From: Polaribacter sp.
Lineage (GTDB): Bacteria; Bacteroidota; Bacteroidia; Flavobacteriales; Flavobacteriaceae
NCBI GenBank assembly: GCA_023254055.1
Contig: JALQYN010000055.1
Coordinates: 1-56,620, forward strand
Reading direction: 5' to 3'
DNA: 56,620 bases
Shown here: positions 44,414-52,413 of the stretch, piece after piece
Position numbering within the stretch: the first letter of the stretch is position 1
Layout of the letters: each line of letters starts with the position of its first letter
The notes under the pieces: model-generated
What the model saw: only the letters and a program-made list of their open reading frames with translations
What the model was told of the DNA's origin: nothing
Database searches by the model: none
Translations under genes and position numbers: made by a program

Positions 44414-45667
44414 ATGACGAAAGATTTATTTGAAAGAATAAAAGGAGATAAAGGTCCTTTAGGGAAATGGGCCGACAAGGCAGAAGGCTACTATGTTTTT
44501 CCAAAATTAGAAGGACCTATTTCTAACAGAATGTCTTTTAATGGAAAGAAAGTTATTACGTGGAGTATTAATGATTATTTAGGCTTGGCAAATCATCCAG
44601 AAGTGTTAAAAGTTGATGGAGCAGCTGCTTCAGAACACGGAATGGCATATCCGATGGGAGCAAGAATGATGTCAGGTCACACTGTTTTTCATGAACAATT
44701 AGAAAAAGAATGTGCTGAGTTTGTTGATAAAGAAGCTGCATATTTGGTGAATTTTGGTTACCAAGGAATGGTTTCTGCCATTGATGCTTTGGTTACTAAA
44801 AACGATATTATTGTGTATGATATGGACACCCATGCCTGTATTATTGATGGGGTTCGTTTGCATGCAGGAAAACGTTTTGTGTTTAAACATAACGATATTG
44901 AAAGCTGTGAAAAAAATTTAAAAAGAGCTACAAAAATGGCTGCTGAAACTGGTGGCGGAATTTTAGTAATTTCTGAAGGTGTTTTCGGAATGCGAGGACA
45001 ACAAGGAAAATTAAAAGAGATTGTTGCTTTAAAAGAAAAATACAATTTCCGTTTATTGGTAGATGATGCTCATGGATTTGGAACTCTAGGTAAAGACGGA
45101 AAAGGAACCGGTTTTGAGCAAGGAGTTCAAGACGAAATAGATGTTTATTTTGCAACGTTTGCAAAATCGATGGCTGGTATCGGTGCTTTTTTTGCGGGCG
45201 ATAAAGATGTAATTCAGTATTTACAATACAATATGCGTTCTCAAATGTTTGCAAAATCATTGCCAATGGCTATGGTAAAAGGAGCATTAAAACGTTTAGA
45301 TATGTTGCGTACAATGCCAGAATTGAAAACGAAACTTTGGGAAAATACCAATGCTTTACAAAGCGGTTTAAAAGAAGCTGGCTTCGACTTAGGAAATACA
45401 CAAACATGTATTACACCTGTGTTCTTAAAAGGTGACATACCAGAAGCAATGGCTATGGTAAACGATTTACGAGAAAATTATGGTGTTTTTTGTTCTATTG
45501 TAGTATATCCTGTAATTCCAAAAGGGTTGATCATCTTAAGATTGATTCCGACTGCAACTCATACTCAAGAAGATATTGATGAAACGATTTCAGCATTTTC
45601 TGGAATTAGAACCAAATTAGAAAACGGAACCTATAAAAGAATTGCTGCTTCTATTATGAAAGAATAG
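44414..45667 (+). CDS. Alpha-oxoamine synthase (serine palmitoyl- / cysteate acyl-transferase type)
   Basis: This 417-residue PLP enzyme of the SPT/KBL/BioF family condenses an amino acid with an acyl thioester, with loss of CO2. Visible are INDYLGLANHP, MGARMMSGHTVFHEQLE, the PLP-stacking DTHACIIDG, LLVDDAHGFGTLG and the PLP lysine in TFAKSMAGIGAFF (about 250). A single gene with full-length catalytic residues and its family wording fit the Bacteroidetes serine palmitoyltransferase / cysteate-fatty-acyl-transferase branch rather than BioF. No biotin genes are nearby. With the CBS-like gene upstream, cysteate plus acyl chain to a capnine-type sulfonolipid is a good hypothesis; sphingolipid synthesis from serine is the main alternative. 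Confidence 0.82.
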   Translation: MTKDLFERIKGDKGPLGKWADKAEGYYVFPKLEGPISNRMSFNGKKVITWSINDYLGLANHPEVLKVDGAAASEHGMAYPMGARMMSGHTVFHEQLEKECAEFVDKEAAYLVNFGYQGMVSAIDALVTKNDIIVYDMDTHACIIDGVRLHAGKRFVFKHNDIESCEKNLKRATKMAAETGGGILVISEGVFGMRGQQGKLKEIVALKEKYNFRLLVDDAHGFGTLGKDGKGTGFEQGVQDEIDVYFATFAKSMAGIGAFFAGDKDVIQYLQYNMRSQMFAKSLPMAMVKGALKRLDMLRTMPELKTKLWENTNALQSGLKEAGFDLGNTQTCITPVFLKGDIPEAMAMVNDLRENYGVFCSIVVYPVIPKGLIILRLIPTATHTQEDIDETISAFSGIRTKLENGTYKRIAASIMKE

Positions 45668-45687
45668 CAATTGTATAAAAGATAAAT

Positions 45688-45718
45688 AAAGCCTCAAGAA
45701 TTTCTTGAGGCTTTTTTA
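45688..45718. terminator. Bidirectional terminator
   Basis: AAAGCCTCAAGA (45688-45699) pairs with TCTTGAGGCTTT (45703-45714) around ATTT, followed by T residues on the plus strand and preceded by A-rich sequence. It serves the oxoamine synthase gene and the convergent GH3 gene, whose stop (45716) lies against the stem. Confidence 0.9.
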
Positions 45719-48394
45719 TTTTACAGTTAGTTTTGTTCTAAGTTTAATGTTATTTGATGATGCTCCAATCATCAATCTAAAGTCACCAGATTCAACAACT
45801 TCTTTCATTTCTTTATTTAACATTTTTAGATGTTTAGGAGTTATTTTAAATGCTACTTCTCTAGTTTCCCCTTTTTTAAGATGGATTCTTTGAAACCCTT
45901 TCAATTCCATAATTGGTCTTGCTACAGAGGCATATAAATCTTTAATGTATAATTGTACAACCTCATCGCCATCAAAATCTCCAGTATTGGTAATTTTAAA
46001 TTTTACAGAAGTGCTTTCAGATTTAGTTATGGTGCTTTTACTCAATTGAATATCGCTATACTTAAAAGAAGTATAACTCAATCCAAACCCAAAAGGGAAT
46101 AATGGTTTTCCAGTAAGATTGGTATAATCATCACCTCTTCCTGTTGGTTTATGGTTGTAATATAATGGCAATTGAGATTCATGAACAGGGAAGGTGATTG
46201 GTAATCTTCCAGCAGGATTATAATCACCAAATAATACATCGGCAATAGCATTTCCACCCTCATCACCAGGATACCAAACATCTACAATGGTATCTATATC
46301 ATCAATCCAGTTTTGCATGGTAATAGCACTTCCACCAACTAAAACAACTATTGTTGGTGTACCGGTTTTAGCAACAGTTTTAATCAATTCTTCTTGATGA
46401 CCAAGTAACGAAAGGTAAGCCCTGTCGTTAAATTCACCTTCTTCAATTCCAACACAAACAATAGCTACATCTGATTTTTTTGCAAGCTTCACGGCATCTG
46501 AAATCTCTGCTTGCCAATTATTTTTTATTCCTGCATTCCAAATCATTTTAAACCAGACATTTCCAACAGTTTCATAGTATTCTACTTTGATGTTGTAAGT
46601 TTTATTTTTTTCAAAATAATAAGGTTTTGTAATTTGTTGAACAGTTTGTTTTTTCCAGTTATCAATAATTAATTGATCATTGATGAATAATTTGTATCCA
46701 TCATCTCCTTTAATTCCAATATCGATAAAACCAGTTTTTGGCGCAATGAGTTTCCCTTTCCATCGGGCTGAATAATAATCGTAGTTAATTTTATTTTGAT
46801 CAGGTGAAAAAAGTGTCCATCTAAAATCAATATTTGCATCAATTCTAGACAATTCAGGTTCTCCTTCTAAGCTAATATTATTAAAATAATCTGCTAAGAG
46901 ACCATCTTCTTTTTTACCATTATTGATGTGAAATAAATTTTCTTTTGGAACAGCAACAAAATCTTTGAGTACTCTTTCAGCTCCTTTACTATAATTTACA
47001 TTTGTGTTTTTACCGAGTTTGTTTTTGATGCCTTTTAAAATACTTACAGGATTGTTTCCTGGGCCAGAATAGCCTCCAAGTCTAGCTTCATTTGCGTCAG
47101 GGCCAATAACTGCTATAGTTTTAATTTTCTTGTCTAATGGAAGCGTATTCTTATTGTTTTTTAATAAAACAATTGACTCTAAAGCGGCCTTTTTAGCCAA
47201 TCCTTTATTTTTTTCTACAGTATTATTATTCTCTAAATCTTCAATATTTACGTATGGATTTTCGAACAACCCAAGTTTAAATTTTGCATACAACACTCTT
47301 CTAACAGCTTCATTCATTGCTTTTTCATCAACCATTCCTTTTTCAAACGCTTTATAAAACAATGGATAATGATCGTATGAAGTTTGGAATATTACATCAA
47401 GTCCACCTTCAATAGCTTGTTTGGTAGATGCTGCATAATCTTTTGCCGTAAAGTGTAGTACATTTGCTCCTCCAGTTGCTCCAGCATCAGAAATTACAAA
47501 ACCCCCAAAACCCCATTCTTTTTTTAATTTTTCATTCAGTAACCAGTTGTTAGCACTTGCTTGCGTCCCATTAACTGAATTATAAGCTGTCATAATTGAC
47601 CATGCTCCTGCATCTTTTATACTCGATTTAAAAGCCGGGAAATAAACTTCCTCTAAGGTTCTTTCATTAAAATCAATTGGATACGAATCTCTTCCGCCAT
47701 CACCAACGTTTGCAACAAAATGTTTAGGAGTGGTTATGATGCCTCTTTTTTCAAAAGCCGTAATATAAGAAACGGCCATATTTGATGTTAAAAAAGGGTC
47801 TTCACCATAAGTTTCTTCAACACGACCCCAGCGTACATCTCTAGCAATATTAATAACAGGAGATAGATTTTGACGAATCCCTCTTGCTTTTACTTCTAAA
47901 GCTATTGCTGTCGCCACAGTATCCATTAATTTTGTGTTCCATGAAGCAGCCAAACCAATTGCTTGCGGAAACACAGTAGCGTCTTCTCGTATCAAACCAT
48001 GTAGGGCTTCATCAAAAGGAATGATTGGAATTCCTAGTCTGGTTTCTTCTAAAAAATATTTTTGAATTTTATTAATTAAAACTGCTGTTTCTTTTGCTGT
48101 TCCGCCAGATGCATACTCTAAAATTTGTTCCGCTTCATTTTTAGAAGAACTTTTAGTAGAAACTTGAAAGCCAAAAATTCCGTGTTTGTATTTTTCCTTT
48201 CCGTCAGATAAATCACCAGGAATCATAAAAAGTTGCCAAAACTTTTCTTCCAACGTCATTCTAGACAATAAATCTTCAACTCTATTGTCTATAGATGCAC
48301 TCGGGTTTTTATAAATGACTTGATTACTGTTATTACAAGAAAATAAAATGAGTAGCACTAAAATAATGAATGCAAATTGTTTGGTCTTAATCAT
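45716..48394 (-). CDS. GH3 beta-glycosidase with PA14 domain, lipoprotein
   Basis: This 892-residue protein has a lipoprotein signal peptide (ILFSCNNSN, Cys at about 20). The GH3 TIM barrel (about 35-370) carries the nucleophile Asp in GFVISDAGATGG (about 301), and the GH3 C-terminal alpha/beta domain follows. A PA14 carbohydrate-binding domain is inserted at about 490-620 (LLADYFNNISLEGEPEL...VEYYETVGNVWFKMIW). A fibronectin-III-like domain closes the protein (VKFKITNTGDFDGDEVVQLYI). It probably removes terminal glucose or xylose units of a branched glycan. It is 3 bases downstream of the GH29 gene, and both would act in the periplasm or at the surface. Confidence 0.93.
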   Translation of the reverse strand: MIKTKQFAFIILVLLILFSCNNSNQVIYKNPSASIDNRVEDLLSRMTLEEKFWQLFMIPGDLSDGKEKYKHGIFGFQVSTKSSSKNEAEQILEYASGGTAKETAVLINKIQKYFLEETRLGIPIIPFDEALHGLIREDATVFPQAIGLAASWNTKLMDTVATAIALEVKARGIRQNLSPVINIARDVRWGRVEETYGEDPFLTSNMAVSYITAFEKRGIITTPKHFVANVGDGGRDSYPIDFNERTLEEVYFPAFKSSIKDAGAWSIMTAYNSVNGTQASANNWLLNEKLKKEWGFGGFVISDAGATGGANVLHFTAKDYAASTKQAIEGGLDVIFQTSYDHYPLFYKAFEKGMVDEKAMNEAVRRVLYAKFKLGLFENPYVNIEDLENNNTVEKNKGLAKKAALESIVLLKNNKNTLPLDKKIKTIAVIGPDANEARLGGYSGPGNNPVSILKGIKNKLGKNTNVNYSKGAERVLKDFVAVPKENLFHINNGKKEDGLLADYFNNISLEGEPELSRIDANIDFRWTLFSPDQNKINYDYYSARWKGKLIAPKTGFIDIGIKGDDGYKLFINDQLIIDNWKKQTVQQITKPYYFEKNKTYNIKVEYYETVGNVWFKMIWNAGIKNNWQAEISDAVKLAKKSDVAIVCVGIEEGEFNDRAYLSLLGHQEELIKTVAKTGTPTIVVLVGGSAITMQNWIDDIDTIVDVWYPGDEGGNAIADVLFGDYNPAGRLPITFPVHESQLPLYYNHKPTGRGDDYTNLTGKPLFPFGFGLSYTSFKYSDIQLSKSTITKSESTSVKFKITNTGDFDGDEVVQLYIKDLYASVARPIMELKGFQRIHLKKGETREVAFKITPKHLKMLNKEMKEVVESGDFRLMIGASSNNIKLRTKLTVK

Positions 48395-48397
48395 TAA

Positions 48398-49888
48398 TTA
48401 TTTCTTTTTTATTGCTGAAACTTTAAATGTCCAAACATAATTGCTTGGAGGGTTGTTTTGTATCTTTTTAGGAATGGTAATAGTAAACCCGTTTCCATTT
48501 TCTTTCCAAGAAAGTTTTTGTTTTGAACCCAACAAAGTCACATTACTACCTTTGATAGGTTGATGTGAGTTTATTGTTATTTCTGAAGGCATGTTTTTTT
48601 CTTCTTTTTTTGTCATGTAAAAAAAATACACATTTCCATTTTTTTGTTGTGTCATGCAAATGTTATTTTCTTTGTAAGGTGCTAATGTTTTACTATTGTA
48701 AATAGCTTCGCTATTTATGTTCATCCAATCACCGTATTCTTTTAATAAATTATAAGCACCATCCTGCCATTCTCCTTTAGGAGAAGGAGCAATGTTTAAG
48801 AGCAAGTTGCCACCTTTTGCAACAATATCTACCAACATTTGCACCCCTTCATAACCAGACATATAGGTTGCATCAGGTGTGTAAGACCACCCGCCACCAG
48901 AAATGATACAAGATTCCCATGGATAGGGTAATTCTGTTTTTGGAACTCGGTTTTCTGGAGTCAAGTAATTTTGATTTTTACCAAAAACATCTCTATCAAC
49001 AACAATTAAACCAGGTTGTTTTTTTCTAGCTTTTACAACTAGCTCATCCATTTTAATATCTTGTGAAACCATTCTGTGTTTGATAAAACCATTCCCAGAT
49101 TTGTTTTCAGCAAATTTCTCTGCATAGTTTTCATCTAAGTTTTTTTTATCTCTTTTTTTTACCCAACCACCATCTAACCAAAGAATATCTACTTTTCCAT
49201 AATCAGTCATCAATTCTAAAATCTGATTGTGTGTAAAGTCAGTAAACTTTTGCCATTTTTCTGGATACAACGCAGGGTTGTAATTTACATTTCTATCAAA
49301 AGGAGGGAAGTAAGGGTCCCAATAACTTTTATGATTCCAATCGGGTTTAGAGAAATAAGCACCAACCCACATGTTTTCTTTTCTAAAAGCATTGAATAGT
49401 TCTTTGGTAATATTTGCTTTTGGATTTTTGCTAAATCCAGATGCTTTGTCTGTTATTTTATAATCGGTGTATTTAGAATCGAACATCGAAAAACCATCAT
49501 GATGTTTAGTAGTAAAAATCATATAACGCATTCCGGCTTTTTTTGCCGCTTTTGCCCATTTTTCTGGATCAAACTTTGTTGGATTAAAAGTGGTTTTTAA
49601 CCCTTCATATTCTTTTACATACTCGGTGTAATTTTGTGGATTTTTTCCTTTTTTACGCTCACACCATCCATAATCTTCAGGGCAAATAGACCACGATTCT
49701 ACAACACCCCATTGACTATAAGGCCCCCAGTGCATTAACAGGCCAAACTTAATGTCTTGCCATTGGCTAATTTTTTCTAAAACTAATGGATCTGTTTCGG
49801 GCACATATTTATCTTCTTCATGAATTGCTTGTGCATACATAGTAAATGAAGAAATAAATAGCAGAATGAATAGGGTGTGTTTTTTCAT
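48398..49888 (-). CDS. GH29 alpha-L-fucosidase
   Basis: This 496-residue exported enzyme has a signal peptide ending TMYAQA. The GH29 barrel includes WQDIKFGLLMHWGPYSQWGVVESW, RYMIFTTKHHDGFSMFDSKYTDYKI and the nucleophile Asp in VDILWLDGGW (about 241). A small beta-domain at the C-terminus (about 410-496) completes it. It removes fucose from glycans. It is co-transcribed with the GH3 gene 3 bases downstream. No SusC/SusD, regulator or other CAZyme flanks the pair, so it is a mini-locus rather than a full polysaccharide utilisation locus. Confidence 0.93.
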   Translation of the reverse strand: MKKHTLFILLFISSFTMYAQAIHEEDKYVPETDPLVLEKISQWQDIKFGLLMHWGPYSQWGVVESWSICPEDYGWCERKKGKNPQNYTEYVKEYEGLKTTFNPTKFDPEKWAKAAKKAGMRYMIFTTKHHDGFSMFDSKYTDYKITDKASGFSKNPKANITKELFNAFRKENMWVGAYFSKPDWNHKSYWDPYFPPFDRNVNYNPALYPEKWQKFTDFTHNQILELMTDYGKVDILWLDGGWVKKRDKKNLDENYAEKFAENKSGNGFIKHRMVSQDIKMDELVVKARKKQPGLIVVDRDVFGKNQNYLTPENRVPKTELPYPWESCIISGGGWSYTPDATYMSGYEGVQMLVDIVAKGGNLLLNIAPSPKGEWQDGAYNLLKEYGDWMNINSEAIYNSKTLAPYKENNICMTQQKNGNVYFFYMTKKEEKNMPSEITINSHQPIKGSNVTLLGSKQKLSWKENGNGFTITIPKKIQNNPPSNYVWTFKVSAIKKK

Positions 49889-50042
49889 GGAACTGATTTG
49901 ATAAAATGAAGTTTATGTAAAAGAATGTTAGAAAATTAAGACACTTTTTTAACGCTTGTAATTTAGTAATTATAAATTGAATGTGACATCTAATATAATT
50001 TTACAACAACGTTTAACATAAAAAATAAAAAGTGAAAGGGTA

Positions 50043-50426
50043 TTAACCAACTTTTTTAAGCTGTTTGTAATGTCTTATAATTAAAAACATGGTCACCACA
50101 AATGGAGTAGCAGAAGCTAAAATTTTTATGTTAAATATAATAATTCCACTAATAAAAATAAAGACCAATAGAATCGCTAAGCAAATCATTCCGATATAGG
50201 TTAATGTTTTACTAGGAGTTTTTTGAAAAAGAGTAATGAATAATAAAAGCTGCCCCAAAAGAGGTAGTAAAATAAATGGATGTATAATTGCTTCGATGTC
50301 AGAAAATGCTTTAGTTATGACTTCTATTTCATTTTCAATTAAAAAATTACTTTGATCTTTACCCCATTCTAAATACCCTATAAAAGAAGTAAAAATTAAT
50401 CCTAAATTTAAAAGTTTTGATTTCAT
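50043..50426 (-). CDS. Hypothetical four-helix membrane protein
   Basis: This 127-residue protein has hydrophobic helices at about 4-20, 46-65, 74-95 and 97-115, and a short basic tail (HYKQLKKVG). The stretch between helices 1 and 2 (YLEWGKDQSNFLIENEIEVITK) is acidic and probably periplasmic. I do not recognise the family and see no functional residues. It stands alone between the glycosidase pair and the DUF6090 gene, at the edge of an accessory patch. Confidence 0.6.
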   Translation of the reverse strand: MKSKLLNLGLIFTSFIGYLEWGKDQSNFLIENEIEVITKAFSDIEAIIHPFILLPLLGQLLLFITLFQKTPSKTLTYIGMICLAILLVFIFISGIIIFNIKILASATPFVVTMFLIIRHYKQLKKVG

Positions 50427-50590
50427 CTTATCTAACCTATTGGTATAAAGGTAGTTGTTTTTTTAATTCCTTGTTTAAATTGGATGTGATTTTCTTCTAA
50501 TTTTTATTAAGAATCTTCTTTATTTTTATTGACTGAAAATATTTACGATAATGATTACTTTTAAAAATGACTTTGGGGCTGTATCTTAAA

Positions 50591-51319
50591 TTAGTTATCT
50601 ATATACTTGTCAATTTCTTCCATTAAAGCCTTACCAATATCAATAAGTACATAATATGCCTTAGTTCCTTGAGTAGAAGCTCTTAATACACCAGCTTGAA
50701 AAATGTTAGACCTATAACTTTCTAATATTAGTTTTTCTTCGACTTTTGAAATGGTGTCTTTACTTATAATTTTATGTATTGCAATAGCAGGAAATTTTGT
50801 TCTATAATCATATTCTACATTCTCAATAAATGTATTAAAGCTGATTTCTTTTTCACGTAGATCGTCTAACCCAACATAGTATTTGTGAAGTAATGAGTCT
50901 AATGAAGAATTAGTCAGTTTCCCTAATAACCCAGAGTTCTTTAATGCCTCATAACCACTTTTATTAGGTGTAAAATAGAATTCATAGAAAAATCTTTGAG
51001 CATCATTCATTGTTTTTACATTTAAAATGCCTTGATAAAACTCTTCTCTTGCACGTGTGTTTTTTGACATTAAAGAATCTCTTTTAATAGCATCTTTGCC
51101 TAATATTATAATATCATTATAGATATTATTCTTTATTGTCAATAAGTGCTTTTTTAATTGATTTTCTTCAATTCTAGTTTCATTCCAATTATTAATTTGT
51201 AATGCGATGAGAATACCTATAACAACAAGTACAATTTCACCAATGGCATATTTTAAATACTTTCCTGTTTTTCCTTCAGAAAGCAGTTTTAGTCTGATGT
51301 GTCTAAAGAATTTTATCAT
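50591..51319 (-). CDS. DUF6090 family protein
   Basis: This 242-residue protein has the DUF6090 beginning (MIKFFRHIRLKLLSEGKTGKYLKYAIGEIVLVVIGILIALQINNWNE in short form): a basic cytoplasmic start, then one transmembrane helix (about 28-45). A long helical outer domain rich in Lys, Glu and Leu follows. These proteins are abundant and often multi-copy in Flavobacteriaceae, with no known role. A long palindromic repeat (51344-51477) lies just upstream of its start. Confidence 0.82.
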   Translation of the reverse strand: MIKFFRHIRLKLLSEGKTGKYLKYAIGEIVLVVIGILIALQINNWNETRIEENQLKKHLLTIKNNIYNDIIILGKDAIKRDSLMSKNTRAREEFYQGILNVKTMNDAQRFFYEFYFTPNKSGYEALKNSGLLGKLTNSSLDSLLHKYYVGLDDLREKEISFNTFIENVEYDYRTKFPAIAIHKIISKDTISKVEEKLILESYRSNIFQAGVLRASTQGTKAYYVLIDIGKALMEEIDKYIDN

Positions 51320-51343
51320 TAGTTAGTGGTTGGTTATAATGAA

Positions 51344-51477
51344 GCCCAACGGTCTTGTATATGAAAAGTAGGCGATTTCGAAGCACTGAACTTTCGGTTA
51401 AACACAAAGTTTGAAACGAGCCAAAGCACTTGAATTGAGTACTATTTCGCCTATTTTTTATATACCTTGTTGGCAGT
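51344..51477. repeat. 134-bp imperfect palindrome, cassette-site-like
   Basis: The left arm starts GCCCAACGGTCTTGTATATG and continues to AGGCGATTTCG (51344-51380). It is partly complementary to the right arm, TACTATTTCGCCTA to TATATACCTTGTTGGCA (51440-51477). The central part has near-direct repeats AAGCACTGAA and AAGCACTTGAA. On the minus strand the far end is GTTGGGC, which fits the GTTRRRY core of integron attC sites; the near end TGCCAAC fits less well. It lies directly after the stop of the lipoprotein gene. Confidence 0.65.
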
Positions 51478-51479
51478 AG

Positions 51480-52235
51480 TTATTTTTGATTTACAATTTT
51501 CTGATAAGTATTTCTTAAACTATCAACTACTACAAAAGCTTGTCCCTCAGAAATAAGTCTAAATTCTTTTTCAAGTATTTCTGTTTTAAACGACCAACCT
51601 TTTGGCAAACTTAATTTCAAGCTTAGTTGAGATAAATCATCTATACTTTGTTGTTTATCAATAATCCTACTATACGACTGCATAATATATTCCTCCCCTT
51701 TTGGATTTACCAATTTATACACTTCATTACCTTTTTTATAAATCCAAGTTGTCCAACGCTTTACTGTAATCTCTGTATATGTAGTTTCCTCTATTTCCCC
51801 ATCAATCTGTGCCGCTAATCTCATTTGTATATCTCCAAAACTCGCAATTTTGTCGTATTGAACATTTCCTGTACCTTTAGCTTTATTAATAACCCAATGT
51901 CTTGGTCCATTCAATTTTACACTTTCTGCTCCAAGTTTCGATTTCAATTCATCCTCTGTTAATTGATACCATTTGTTTTCTGGACACTTATTGCAAAGTA
52001 TTGTGTTATACACTTCTGTAATAAGACTATCTCCTTTCCTAAAAGTCGGTATCACCTCACAATATTGGTAATTTCTTAAATCTCCAAATGGTAACTTTCT
52101 CTGAGTTTGCTTTATGCTAGGCACTGGACTTTCCCAATAATTATCAGGTAATTTTTTGTTGCCTGCACAACCTAATAAAAGACATATTGAGACAATTAGA
52201 ATTGTTAAGTGTAAATGAAGTATTCTTTTTTGCAT
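51480..52235 (-). CDS. Hypothetical lipoprotein in a repeat-flanked cassette
   Basis: This 251-residue protein has a lipoprotein signal peptide (ILIVSICLLLGCAG, Cys at about 23). The mature protein contains YCEVIPTFRKGDSLITEVYNT, CNKCPENKWYQL and many short strands, but no family I recognise. It is bounded on both sides by repeats: a 134-bp palindrome immediately after its stop and the 56-bp element (52267-52322) 31 bases before its start. GGCAGTA and TACTGCC lie at the two edges. This arrangement looks like a one-gene cassette, which would explain its absence of operon partners. Confidence 0.7.
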   Translation of the reverse strand: MQKRILHLHLTILIVSICLLLGCAGNKKLPDNYWESPVPSIKQTQRKLPFGDLRNYQYCEVIPTFRKGDSLITEVYNTILCNKCPENKWYQLTEDELKSKLGAESVKLNGPRHWVINKAKGTGNVQYDKIASFGDIQMRLAAQIDGEIEETTYTEITVKRWTTWIYKKGNEVYKLVNPKGEEYIMQSYSRIIDKQQSIDDLSQLSLKLSLPKGWSFKTEILEKEFRLISEGQAFVVVDSLRNTYQKIVNQK

Positions 52236-52266
52236 CTTAAATTTCCTTTTTAGTTTTTATTACTGC

Positions 52267-52322
52267 CAACTCGTTATATAATTATATTTTATGACGTTAT
52301 CCCGTCTTATTTTCCAGATAAT
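52267..52322. repeat. 56-bp dispersed element, copy 2
   Basis: This is the second copy of the element at 98-153, in the same orientation and again directly upstream of a minus-strand gene for an exported protein. It is preceded by TACTGC, giving TACTGCCAAC, the inverse of the GTTGGCAGTA at 51469-51478. Confidence 0.7.
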
Positions 52323-52365
52323 GTTCCTTTTTATCTATTCAAATATAGCAAAATAAAGGCACAAA

Positions 52366-52394
52366 AAAAGCGCATCGTTGTTAGATGCGCTTTT
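52366..52394 (-). terminator. Terminator of the DEAD-box helicase gene
   Basis: AAAAGCGCATC pairs with GATGCGCTTTT around a 7-base loop, 20 bases beyond the helicase stop. The minus-strand reading ends in T7. Confidence 0.88.
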
Positions 52395-52413
52395 GTTTTA
52401 TATAAGGTGTTTT

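Noticed and set aside
44414..45667. Assignment as 8-amino-7-oxononanoate synthase (bioF)
   Set aside because: No other biotin genes are nearby, and the family wording and CBS-like neighbour fit the lipid-forming branch better; still a formal alternative.
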